A stretch of DNA of 64,000 nucleotides from NCBI GenBank assembly GCA_009741485.1, contig CM019215.1, forward strand, positions 78,989,735 to 79,053,734. The letters are read 5' to 3'. The translations under genes were made by a program, and so were the position numbers. Shown one piece after another: positions 11,200-22,887 of this stretch. The notes under the pieces are model-generated. The model had not been told where the DNA came from. It made no database searches and saw only the letters and a list, made by a program, of their open reading frames with translations. Source of the DNA: Malurus cyaneus samueli. Lineage: Eukaryota > Chordata > Aves > Passeriformes > Maluridae. Positions within the stretch are counted from its first letter, which is position 1. Each line of letters begins with the position of its first letter.

Positions 11200-14100
11200 G
11201 AGAAAAGGTTTCTCCTCAGTCATACTATTTTTGTTTGGAGACAAAAGAGGAGGAGAGACTGTAGGATTTTCCTTCCTCTGACACTCCTAAGGCTATCCAA
11301 AAAAACACAGTGAGTGAAGCCTCTAATATCTGTTGATGCTGAGAATGAGTAATGTTGTTTGGTGGCAGAGAACGATATTTGATCATTCTGACTGCTGCCT
11401 GATGCACCTGAGACTTAGAGAGCAGTGTGACTAATAACTGGGCCTGGTTAAAAAAAAAAAAGAATAAATAAATAAATAAACTAAATGTATTTGTCTTCTC
11501 AGTCTGACTCTTTTGCTATGGGTACCAGGTATAGAAGCACTATTGTGTGCTGTGTCAAGAAGCAATAATGATTCTAATAATAAAGCTGTTTTAGGTGTTC
11601 TCTAAAACAAATTGGAGTAGTACTAAATGAACACAGGATTCTATCTTTATTATGTTGTACAGGGACTGCGAGACATGAGCAATGCAGGCCCTCTGGAAGT
11701 CAGCATCCTTGGCCAGAATATTCAAGTTCATATCTTTATATTCATTGCTATTTTTAAACAGCAAAATAAAAGTTCTCTCATGTACTAAAGGTAGTCTGCT
11801 TTCTGCAGTACTAGGTCACCTATGTGTAAATGTCCAGATACTCAGGTGCCTCTCTTGGGAGCTCCAACTGTTAACAAATAGAAAAACAGGATGGATCTCT
11901 CCTTTTTCTGTTGCTACACTTGATACACTCTGTCTTTCTAGTACTTTTCTGGGTTTTTCCAATGAGGGAAAATAATTGCTGAAATTGTATTGATAAACTA
12001 GATGTTTGAGAGGTCTGAAAAACAGCATGCCTATCTATTGGGTCTCTGTCATCTCTGTTGTTAGGAAAGCACAGAATTTACCAGAAAAGTAAATGAAATT
12101 TCATACATTAATGGATATTTCATCAAGTGTGCTAGATTAGATGGAAATTGGGCTAGGAAACTGACAGCCAGTATACCTGGATTGAACTTCTTCAAATATA
12201 TGACAAAACCTGTGTTTGCTGGTTGACAAAATTGCACAAGATTAATACTTCAATGAGATCTTCATTTGTAGGCTTTGGAACCTTTCTTTGTGTTATGGAG
12301 TTAAAATACGACTCACTTTTCTACCAGTCATTACACTGAAATTTTAAGATTTATTTGCCTCAATTTATTCTTGTGCAATGAGATGTTGTTATACAGACAG
12401 AATTTAGGCTCTACAGCTTCTGTTTAAAATTAATGAATAGAATTATCTGAATGTATTCAACCCAAAAAAAACCAACTTATAAGTCATAAATTAAATTTGT
12501 ATGGGTATTATAGCAACATTAGAACATTGTTTCACCTTCTATAAGTCTTGAACTGTATTCTTAAGTGACAATTTATATCACTGATTAAGACAGGATGATC
12601 TTAAAACTCAGTTGTTGCGAAAAGTGCTCTTTTTAATTTTTTTGATATTATAATTCTTTCCACTATTTTAATTTAATTTATCACTAACTTTGGTATGTAT
12701 ATTCATCTATTTTTTTAATTTACATGAAAAATAGAAAAACTTTCTTGAAAAATAATAAAAAGTCAATTATTTCTTCAAAGGCAAGTGATTTTAATCAAAG
12801 TATCCTCTCATTCTAACCCATTTTACCTGAATTCTGATATTAATGTAATGAATGAAAAATAAAAGCATTGAATGCAGTCTGATAACAATCTATTGTACCC
12901 TCTTTTTCTCCTTTCCTTTTTTATCTATTGACCAATTCATAAAAAATCACTTGAATTGCAACTGATATATTACATATTCTTGCTCTGCATAGGGTTTTGC
13001 AGTACCTGAAATAATAAACTCATCTCAGGTATCATCTATGCTACTTCGAGTGCAGCCTCTGTGACTTAAAACACTGGGCAGCAGCTCAGGTTAAACATGA
13101 GTATGGTTCCTGATGTGTATCCACATCATCCATCTTTGTAAAGTCTTTGGATATTGTATAGTCACTGTGGCCTAAGGTAAAACAAACCGTTTTACATTCT
13201 GACCCTTTCCATATACTCTCTGTGAAGTCAGCCAGCTTTGGCTGGATGATGACAGCCTAAAGCTACTGAGACATGAGGATAGACCTAGGCTGAGCATAGG
13301 GATTCATCCTGGCCATTCTCTCCTAGAGTAGGAACCCACTCAGGTTTGTGCTAGCAAAAATATTGAGCTCGTTTTCCCTTCCAGTCAAAAATGAATCAGT
13401 CTAGAGAAGAGACTCATGCATGGTCTAAGGTCCATTCTGGAAAGGTAATCTCAAAGAACCCTATCTCCTACTAAATCCAGTTCTTTGGTAAATACTTTCA
13501 GAATTAAAAAAAATCAGGATTCCAGAAGTCTTCCTTCCCAGAATTTAAAACTGAAAGACTGACTGGCACTAGCACAAATAGATGATGTTGTAATGGAAGC
13601 AATATTAAGATATTTCTCTAATATGCTGCCTCTGAGTTATGTTGGTTTGTTTACTTACTCAAATCCAAATAAAAAATTTATTTTACCTTCAAACTTTTTT
13701 ATTGTCTTTTTCGTTTTTTTTTTACAGAATTGCTGAGATAGATTAGAAAGGGATATACATGACCTTTGACCAGACTCAATACCGTACTGAGTTTTAACAT
13801 GTAACTTTTAACAATGGAAGCAGTAGCATTGCCCTTTATTTTTGCAAATGTTTGTTATTCAAGTCTTCTTTACTGAGACATAATAAAGATTTTCCTGCTT
13901 TGTGTACTTGAAGGTGTGGCTATACAAACTAAGCCTATGACAAAAATCCAAAAGAAGTAGAATTATGGAACAGCGTAAAGAATTTTGTAGCATTATGTAC
14001 AACTACTTCCGAAAAAACACTTTCTGATATTAGAAACTGAAAAAACCTTAAAATATCATTTTGTATCATATCCTATGATACAATATCTTATTATATTATC

Positions 14101-14274
14101 CTTCATCTTTTATCTCCTCCGTTTTTGAATCAACTCATATTTTTTGTACAAGAGAGGAAAAAAAGAGGCTTGGTTAGCTTGATGCTGTTCAAACTAAGAT
14201 ATGTTGAAGTCTTCATGATGACACTGCAGGATAGTTTCCTTAAAAGTTCTTTGGTAATATAAATGTTGCTTTAC

Positions 14275-14396
14275 CTGTCCTGCTTTTGCATTTTCACAAA
14301 CAAATGTTTCATAGTAGTTGGCAAACTCTGGTGCATGATCATTTATGTCTAAAATCCGTATGAAGACAGGTATCTGGCTACTTTGTTTAGGATTAT
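14275..14396 (-). CDS. CDH9: CDH9 exon 9: end of EC4 and EC4-EC5 linker
   Basis: 122 bp, the conserved length. The acceptor is TTTTTTCAG before 14396 and the donor ACAG|GTAAAG follows 14275. The first two bases complete an Asn codon. The exon encodes [14 protein letters not shown], then the calcium-binding linker [10 protein letters not shown] between EC4 and EC5, then the first EC5 strand [12 protein letters not shown]. It ends in phase 0. Confidence 0.95.
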
Positions 14397-15789
14397 CTGA
14401 AAAAAGAGAATTATTTATATTACAATACAAAGAGATATATGTGAAAATAATCCACTACATTTTTTCCAATTGATATCTGAAATGCTCAATTTTCTTGATT
14501 ATACTAAAACAATTATATTTCATTTTCTGCTGACATACATTGCATATACATAAAACTCCTATTTATAAATGAAACAAGTTTTTTATATATATATATATAT
14601 ATATGGAAAATATACAGAATATTTAAATTGATTTGCATTAAAACAGGTCCCCGAGTTGTTATGGAGTTGTATTCTATATAGCACTACAGCAAATAACTCA
14701 TTTAAAAGAAGTTTCATGAGGTTGAGCGGTTAAGAACAGTTACCTTTTCAAATTAGTAAACATAAACAGTATCAATCAACAACACCACCACAATCACAAA
14801 CCCACAAAAAAAAAAAAAAAAAAAAAAAAAGAACAAGCCAAATTGTCCTTTTTCCCCAAACTGTAAAAAACAAAACAATAAAAGGAGTTATGTAGGTATC
14901 ATCATCCATCTCTTTTCACAAACCTCCAAACTCCAGTTATTGCCAGAGAGGATTGTCGCTCTATACTTATTGAAAATGCCGAACATGTGAGACCAAACTA
15001 CGAAAAGCTTTTAAGAGGAAAAGATAAAAGATATAAATCTTTCTGAAAATGGGGTTATGATTCACCTCTCCATATTAGCCAACTCCCAGGTTGTTATGCA
15101 CATTGGCTACTGGGAATTCTATAGGGACAATGAAGGAAGGGAGAAAAATTTTTCACTAGCATCAATGTCTGCTCTCCCCTTTGACAACTGTATCCTGGAT
15201 GAAACCTAGGCAAGAGGCATCCATATTTAAAGCATCCAACACAACAGTAAAGAGCCCAGGTGAAAGATTTAGGCTCAGGTTTGCTTCAGACACAGAGGGC
15301 AAAGAATTTCCTCTAATCTTGGCTTCAAACAAAACCCTTTTCAGTGATAGATTAAATCAGTTGAGGTGAAGCATAATTTGTTCCCATTTACAGAGATGGT
15401 TCTGACAATGTATTTGTATGTCATGTACCTGTTTCCCCCTCACCCCACCAAGGATTTTCCCAAAGACTTAGCTTGAGATAGAGCCAGTACATCACACCTG
15501 CACCAAATTATTTGATGTGAATTCTCAGGAAACCAGTTAACTTGTCTAATATACACTGTACACAGTTTTGCTGAGCCTGAGAGTTCCAATGTATCTTTGA
15601 AAAAATGGGAAAAAAATATCTTAAAATAATAAATAGAACTTTTACATGTGCATCTAGCCATATTTTGCCTATTGATAATATCTGGATAAGGGCAAAACTA
15701 ATGAAACAAGATCAGTCATAGATACTGTAGAATTTAATTCTTTTCTCAGTTCAAATATTCTTCTGAGATAAATTTTATCTTCAACTTAC
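14397..15789 (-). other. CDH9 intron 8, non-coding
   Basis: 1.4 kb with a (TA)n run at 14583-14605 and an A run at about 14807-14830. Nothing else recognised. Confidence 0.8.
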
Positions 15790-15926
15790 TGATTTCAGTT
15801 GCTATGACAGTGATGTTGTGCCAAGGAGTTTCTTCTCGGTCAAGTGGCTTTGAGATGAATAAAGATCCATTTCCTGAATAGATGTTGAATATTCTGTCAA
15901 GGTCAGTGTGTCGATCTACAGAATAT
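15790..15926 (-). CDS. CDH9: CDH9 exon 8: central EC4
   Basis: 137 bp, the conserved length. The acceptor is TTGACAG before 15926 and the donor A|GTAAGT follows 15790. One base completes the Lys codon begun in exon 7. It encodes [18 protein letters not shown] with an NGS sequon, then [10 protein letters not shown], whose LDRE is a calcium-binding motif, then an NIT sequon and VIATEI. It ends in phase 1. Confidence 0.95.
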
Positions 15927-17181
15927 CTGTCAAGATACAGTACAATTGAGCATCACTTTCTCCTGTTGCAGTCTTCAGTTTAGCTCACAGCTACCTCTAA
16001 AAGTTTTCACATTTTAACTGTGCTTAATCAAGAATGTTTTCTTTACAATTAACCCAAGCTTTCCTGTAGCTGCCTGTATGCTACAAATAAGGAGAATTAA
16101 TTTTAAGACTAGTGAGCAGAATGAAGAGTAAATTATTATGTGTCCAGTTTGTAGATGGATATTTGAAATTACATTTTGGCTCATTAAGTGAATTCTGGAA
16201 TAACAACTAAATGTGAACATTCTTAGGTATGATTTTTTTGCAAATTAATTGTTTCTTAGTGAACTCTGCCACCAAAGAACATATTGCAGATATAAGGAAG
16301 TATCAATTTATGAAAAATATTTTTGAGATGTCACAATGATCATCACACTCAACAGAAAAACCTTTCAATGAGTTGCTCTTTTTGATGAAATTTCTTTAAA
16401 TCTTGTTTTATGATACTTGCTTTTGTTTTGTTCTTCCCCAGCAAGAAAAACTTTTTTTACAAGTGTTTTTTAATTAGTCTAGTTCTTAGCAGTCATTATC
16501 AGGTTAAATTGAGATTATATACATATTTTACTGAAAAATAATTTATTCTCTTCCTCCTCTCACACCTCCTACCTCGAAGCATACTGCTGCAGGAAATAGA
16601 AGGCTTGTTCAGGAATGCAGAGATCAGTTTTCATAATCACTTGCATGGTAAATACACAAATTTAAGTGCTGCATTTGTCGCTGCAGATAATAAGTGCAAT
16701 CATTTTTCGCAATCATTTCTTATTCTTTTCTCGCAATCATTTCTTATTCAATATTCTGTTATCATTGAATAGTTAAGCAATGGAACATGGATGTTTTGTA
16801 CAGAGGGGTGACTGCTATCAGTCACCAGGGAGCATAGAAATACACCATTTTGAGGGTTTTACATGGTGTAAAAGAATAATTTCATGAACAGTTTGGTAAA
16901 ACTACTAGAAGAGCAATTAAATGCTGATGTCTTCTTTGTTTTTTCCTGGTGCCTGTAGGCTATTCTTCAAAAGCATTGCCTATGCTGCTCATTGTCCAAA
17001 TTGTATTTACCTTCATAAGCTCCTCTAGAATTTTCTCTGTTCAACAGAGAAACAACTTTTCAACAGCCCCCATGTGCTTAATTACTCAAACAGTCTCTTA
17101 AAACCTTGCACTTTCATCACTCTGTGCATGAGACTGGACCCACATCTCAATAAAATAATTTTATATTTTGTAAAGCCTTAC
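15927..17181 (-). other. CDH9 intron 7, non-coding
   Basis: 1.25 kb of AT-rich intron with a 24-bp tandem duplication at 16708-16750. No other feature is seen. Confidence 0.8.
16708..16750 (+). repeat. 24-bp tandem duplication
   Basis: CGCAATCATTTCTTATTC occurs at 16708 and again at 16732, a period of 24. Two copies, the second incomplete. Confidence 0.75.
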
Positions 17182-17435
17182 TTTATTGCATTCTTTGCTG
17201 TATCTGGATCTTGGGCTACAACATGCCCAATAATGCTTCCTTCCTTGGTATCTTCATCTACCTCTATTAAATACCAGGGTCTGCCGAACACTGGAGGTTC
17301 ATCAGTGTCTTCAACAGAAATTTTGACCAAAGCCGTGTCTTTGAATGGCCCCAGCTGAAGAAAACGAGGATCAGGATGAGTGTTGGTTGCTTCTACTCTT
17401 AGGGTATATAACACCTTGTTTTCAAAATCCAGAGG
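17182..17435 (-). CDS. CDH9: CDH9 exon 7: end of EC3, EC3-EC4 linker and start of EC4
   Basis: 254 bp, the conserved length. The acceptor is GCTCCTCAG before 17435 and the donor AAA|GTAAGG follows 17182. It starts in phase 0 with [20 protein letters not shown], then [14 protein letters not shown], the reduced linker EDTDEPPVF that is usual between EC3 and EC4 in this family, then [17 protein letters not shown] and [11 protein letters not shown]. It ends in phase 2. Confidence 0.95.
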
Positions 17436-18761
17436 CTGAGGAGCAAATAGTAATAATAAAGAAAATTATGTCACTTTACAAAAAACGTGTGAGTAAGTTT
17501 TGCAATGCTGAATCAAAAGTGAAAACATTTTTTTAGGAGGAAAAGCTTTAAATTTTAATCAGTCTTGGGGAAGATGGAGTATATTCTAGGTATTAAAAAA
17601 ATAAGGATTATTATAGGACAGAAAGGCAATTTTGATGCCTCTTCTTAATTGTGCAGGTTTCCTGAAAAAAAAAAAAAAAAAAAAAAACCAGAGTCTTTTT
17701 TTTTTTTTTAAAAAAAAAAAACAAAAAAAAACTATTAAAAATAGGAAAAAAAGAAAAGGGAAGTTTTACTCAGTCTATGAGAAGAAGTTGTGTAAAACCT
17801 TATTTTTTTCATCTCATTAGTGGTAAAACAGCAGTTATTCCAGTTATCAAATATTCTCTGTCCTATCTATCTTTTCTTTACTCTTCCCCAATACCATCTA
17901 CTCTTGCCTGTTTGGCATTGGGAACAACCCAGACTTGACCCTGGACTCCGTGTTCCACAGTGAAGAGAAAAATTGCGAAATTTGATTTTCAATCTATGTG
18001 ACATTTACATCATATATGTACATATATGCATATGTATCTAGACATTGATACATGCACATATATACATAAATAAATATACAGGTTTCCAAATATATAGATC
18101 TATATTTTATATATATGCACAGGTATCAATTAGTTGTCATTGACATACTTCATCACACTAGAATCAAAAAGAGTGTTTGGAGTTTAACCGGCTAAATTCT
18201 GAAAAGTGACCAATAAATCTGTCAGAGATGATATATTGAATTAAATTTCTGTCATTGCTCTCTGGAGTTCCATAGTTGTCATATGTAACAACTACTGTAT
18301 CACCAAGACTGGACTTACACCAAGACAGATTTTAGATACTGTTGGACAGATCAGAGAGGCAGAGTTCAGCCTTGGACTGAGTGTAAACTCATCAAACTGC
18401 AGGTAAGCCTCCCACCCTTGTGAGTCTTACCACAGCAATCAGCTGATAAATCCCACTGTGAACTGAGCCCCTCCAGGTTTTCACAGCCCTAATTTGAAAG
18501 CACTGTGTGTGAGACTCTATATATTGAACAGACAGCAGCCACTGAAATATTGCTTTATGTGAAGTGACATGCCAGTAAATTTCCCTTGGGACTTGAAAAT
18601 AACAGATACCTGCTGAAGAAAGAGAAGAACAAAACTAATACAACAGCTCCTTGGCAGCCTGACCCCTCGTGAGATCTGCCCTCCCTTCCCCTGGAAAGAG
18701 AAAAATAACTGTAACACCTGAAGAGCTAAGTACATATAAAAGAGAGGGAGAAAAAATAAAC
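17436..18761 (-). other. CDH9 intron 6, non-coding
   Basis: 1.3 kb. It holds alternating A, T and A homopolymers (17665-17730) and an AT-rich TATATG/TACATA microsatellite-like stretch near 18010-18120. Nothing else is recognised. Confidence 0.8.
17665..17730 (+). repeat. Adjacent poly(A), poly(T) and poly(A) runs
   Basis: About 23 A, then about 15 T after an 8-base spacer, then A-rich sequence. The A and T runs could pair as a hairpin. Low-complexity sequence in an intron. Confidence 0.8.
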
Positions 18762-18949
18762 CTTTTTGACAGTTATAATCCCTTCCTGTGTGTCCTTGTC
18801 AGTGACGATATCAAACATGTCTGATCCATCCCCATTGGAGATACTATACTCAATCTCTGCATTTTCTCCCACATCAGGGTCATTGGCTTTAATTCTGCCA
18901 AGAGGAGTCCCAGGTGGCGCAGATTCAGGAGAGCTGAACTGGTAGGTGC
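18762..18949 (-). CDS. CDH9: CDH9 exon 6: most of EC3
   Basis: 188 bp, the conserved length. The acceptor is CTCTTTCAG before 18949 and the donor AAG|GTTTAT follows 18762. Two bases complete a Ser codon to give [18 protein letters not shown], then [19 protein letters not shown] (calcium-binding ANDPDVGEN), DGSDMFDI and [10 protein letters not shown]. It ends in phase 0. The donor is weak compared with the other introns here. Confidence 0.95.
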
Positions 18950-19175
18950 CTGAAAGAGCAAAATCAAGCATTTATTGTTTTGAAAAAGGTTTTTCCTCTG
19001 AATAAAAACTATCTTCAATTTCATGTGGATTTTTTAAGTAACTTGAAGTTCCAAACAATTTAAGAAAAATGCCGCTAGTCATCACACTAAACTTTAAAAC
19101 AAGATTCAGAGTTGATTGACAAACTGTCACAACTTTTTTCTTCAAAGCCATTTAATAAGCACATGTTTTTTTCTT

Positions 19176-19208
<33 letters not shown>

Positions 19209-21783
19209 GTTCAAGGGACAAAGAAGCTAAACGATAAGGTAGCAGTTCTTACCTTCATTATCTAACACTATGTATATATCTATATATTCTCTAGAAATCT
19301 TCCTAGATATATTTAGAATAGGGGATGATTTTTGTTTTGTTTTCTGATAGCACAAGAGTTGTAGAAACCAGTAAGGATTTTGGAAAGAGACTAAAATAGA
19401 AGAGCCTTTTCTCTGATTTTTTTTGAAATATATTTGAGTAAGTATTCTGTTATTGAAAATAATTCTAAAAAGTCATGGTAAAGAGCATTTGGATACATGT
19501 TCACTTTAATTGTTATTGTGTTTCTTATAATCAGGGTTTTCTAGAAAGAAATCTGGTTACATTTTATTCTTTCTTGTGTGTACGACAAGTGAATTTCCAT
19601 GTAAATTTTCTCGCAAAATTTTAATAAAAATTTAATTTTGAAGATATGCTGTAGCAGAAAAGGCATTAATCAGATGGATTTCCTGAGTAGTAAGAAGCAG
19701 ACATGGAAGATCTTTCATCACTAGCAAAAGAAAACAAATTCAAAATCAGTATGTTCTCTTATTTGATACCAAGAAATTTAAAAAAAAAAAAAAAAAAAAA
19801 AAACCAAACTGATATGTTCAGATTTTGCAAACAACATGCCAGTATCAGATGTTTCTTTTGATTCTTTTGATCTGTTTTTTTTCATGTAAATTTATATTAC
19901 TTTACTGAGTGAAGTAGTAGCATTGGAGAAATACCTAAAGAGTTTGACAAAATTAACACCAGATAAAATGTACAATATATATTCAAAGAATCCTATAAAA
20001 ACACATGTAAATTATAGTGACTTGTTGTGAAGTACAGTCAGCTCTCTTTCTTGGAACAGCCCTATTTTCTGTATTTACATGCCCTTTGCCTTTTAGGACA
20101 CCTTAAGGGTCCTGAATGTTCGATTTAATACAAGGAACATATCAAACTTCTGAGTGCAAAATGAGTTTTTGTCCCCAGTTGTAAAGACTGAATGCAAAAC
20201 AGAGTCACTGAAAATACCTATATTTATTTAGATGTGTATCAAAATGGAAGCTAATTCTTGATGCTAAATTGTGATTGCTGTTACAAATTCGAAGTTGTAA
20301 GTGAAAACTCAGCAGTAGCCTGTTTGACTGTGATCCACACAGACAAAAATATATATTGTTCCCTCAAACCAGTCTGCAAATGGGATAAAAGGTAGGATTC
20401 CTGACAGCTAAACCATGAGTCTGAGGCCTTGAACCCTTGACAAATTCAAGGGTTTGGCAGCTGAGCCAGAAATACTCTAAGAGCTGATTTAATCATGGTA
20501 CTTACTACTCCTTCCAGATAAATACCTCCCTTTAGTGCTTTTTGTTTGAAAGCATTCCTCCTTCTGTTATGCTCTGTGAATGCTACACATTTTCTGCATG
20601 TGAGATGTCTATTTGGTTTAGAGTGCAATAGAACTTAAAATGCGTAAGGTTTTCATTATGATTCCATTTAAATTCTGTTTAGGCCTATGTCTTCTAGTTG
20701 TCCACTATTCTTTCAGGAAACAAAACAAAACAGAAAATGCTTCTTCTTAATGCAGCCTGAACAATCAGTATTTCACAATGCCATTTTACTTTCTCCTGTC
20801 CTAGAGATAATTCTTAATAATTAAGAAATTAATTTTTGGCTGTAAATATCTTGATATTAAATAATGTTGCTTGCAACTGCCATTCACCTTCCACTTAGAG
20901 CAATGTTTTCACTTGTTGGTGCTTTATATAAGGGAAAATGGAAGGCAAATGCTCTAATAAAAAGCAAACTTCCAGACAGATGGTTCTCTGAAGGTGTGGT
21001 TCACTTCATAACTATCTAAGAAGAAATTAAATACTCCAGATGTTTCTCTATCTTTGATTTCCCAGAAAGTGCTCAAAACCTCTCTCTGAGGAGAAAGAAA
21101 ATGATGGGGAAGAGACACAAGCAAAATTGGAATTTTACCATTGGACAAATCCCACAGCAAGCCTTCTATAGGCCATGCAATATATGTTCCAGTGATATTC
21201 AAAGTAGAACACTACAGAGAATATTGTTTGAGGCATCAAAGTATAAAAAATTGCTCTATAAAGTACCAAGCCAAAAGCTTACTGAAATAATCGAAAGGAC
21301 TTTCATAAGCGTGAGGCTTAAGCTAATTTTGTCAGAAGAGCTTCATAAGGAACACAGGCCAAGGAGACTGGAGACCTTATACTATTTTGCGGTTCTATAC
21401 ATTCTTCATTCTTTATTTTATCTTATTTTATTTTTTTTCACCCATTAAGCTTATTAAGGAATGTGTTGCACTAAATTATCATTTATGTTCGAGAATTCCT
21501 ATTTGCCAAAGTATTACAGACTACATCATGCTATACATGTTTAAAAAGTACCCCCTCATGAAGTCAGACAGGAAGTTTGGTTAAAATTGTTGAGTTTGCC
21601 ATGTGAAGGTGATTCTCATCAAGTGAACTCTGTGAATTAAAATAATCTTTTCATTGTGAGGGTTGTAGTATTTCCCCTCCCCTCCCCTCTCTTCTTTTAA
21701 AGCAATGTATTATCATGGATAAAGATTAAAACATTAATCTATACTTTCAAGAATCCATTCTTCATACTGTCAGAGTTTTCCAA

Positions 21784-21814
<31 letters not shown>

Positions 21815-22719
21815 CTGTGCTAGGTTGAACAGTTTGTACTGTTTGGGTGTACTTATTGCCATAGTACTGAAGTGCTTTTCAAGTCCAGGAGAGCATTTTC
21901 TAAATCAGCTCTCTTTGTTCAGTCCTTAGTGGATCTGTAAAGGGAGCCAGGTCCTTCATCAGTGTGAACAAGCAATTCAAATTTTATTATGTGGACATTT
22001 TTCTGGCAGGCACTAAACTGAGGCTGTAAATTTCTCCTATCTGCACCTATCAAACAGTTATCAGACACTGACTGTAACAATGTCACATTGGATTTAAATG
22101 CTGGCCTAGGATAAAAAAGATCTGTAGTGTGCTACTGTGAAGCTTTCGGTATTGTGCAGCTTTCTGCTATTTGCCATTTTTTTTCTTCTACAAGATATTT
22201 TTTTAAAAAACACTTTACTGTGCCAAGCTGGCCTAGATTATCAAAATCGTTCCAAAGAACTGAACAGAGATTACAAGCAAATAAAGCAAATGCGTAGACT
22301 GCCAGCAGAACACACCACCTGATCAACTCTGCCTGCGCAAGTCAGTACATCAGAAAACTTGTGACCTATTTGCTTGCCTAAACATGTGGAACTAAAAGAC
22401 TTTCCAAGAACAGATCCTTATATTTTGTAGTTAAATTCCTCTAAAGTCCCTGCAGTTGGTCTAAACTATTGTTACAACTGATATTTTTGTAAGCAGAATA
22501 AGAATGAGAAACAAGTTTGTCGTTGCAATAAATAATTTGCTATTACAGTGATGTAGGCAGCGATTCCCATTTTCTTTAAAAGTACTGTAACATAAACAGA
22601 CACAGCAGTGGGCCACTACTATAAAAATACTGATAAAAAAGAAGCTTCCAGATGGCCAAGGCAAGCTAGCTGATTTCAGAGAGGTTCCTTGGAAAAACAA
22701 ATAATTAGATGCTCCATAC
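18950..22719 (-). other. CDH9 intron 5, non-coding
   Basis: 3.8 kb, AT-rich. It holds a T tract (19165-19207), an A run (19779-19803) and another T run (21785-21810). An open frame at 21101-21448 on the plus strand resembles nothing known to me and is probably chance. Confidence 0.8.
19165..19207 (+). repeat. T-rich tract
   Basis: About 43 bases of T with a few C, in intron 5. Confidence 0.85.
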
Positions 22720-22887
22720 TCTGGGGGAAGCGAGGTGGATTGTCGTTGACATCGGTCAGAGTGATGTTCACAGTGGTGGTTCCTGATAATCCACCCATCT
22801 GGCCTCCCATGTCCTTGGCCTGGATGACCACTTGGTACTGCTCCCTGTTTTCTCTGCTCATGTCTGGTAAAGCAGTCCTGATGATGC
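22720..22887 (-). CDS. CDH9: CDH9 exon 5: end of EC2 and EC2-EC3 linker
   Basis: 168 bp, the conserved length. The acceptor is CTTCAAG before 22887 and the donor CAGA|GTATGG follows 22720. Two bases complete a Gly codon to give [18 protein letters not shown], then [17 protein letters not shown], an NIT sequon, and the calcium-binding linker [12 protein letters not shown] between EC2 and EC3. It ends in phase 1. Confidence 0.95.

Larger units (their letters stand above)
4239..14274 (-). other. CDH9 intron 9, non-coding
   Basis: A 10 kb intron between EC4-EC5 linker exon 9 and EC5 exon 10. It contains a truncated antisense CR1 (about 7450-8505), a GTT/T-rich tract near 6815-6865, an A-rich tract near 5801-5830, a short tandem repeat at 11141-11199 and a 10-bp hairpin at 14061-14083. 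No other gene is recognised; the small open frames here have no family resemblance. Confidence 0.85.

Noticed and set aside
21101..21448. 115-codon open frame on the plus strand in intron 5
   Set aside because: No domain, no recognisable family, low-complexity Phe/Leu/Tyr-rich end, and it lies in AT-rich intron sequence. Chance is the simplest reading.
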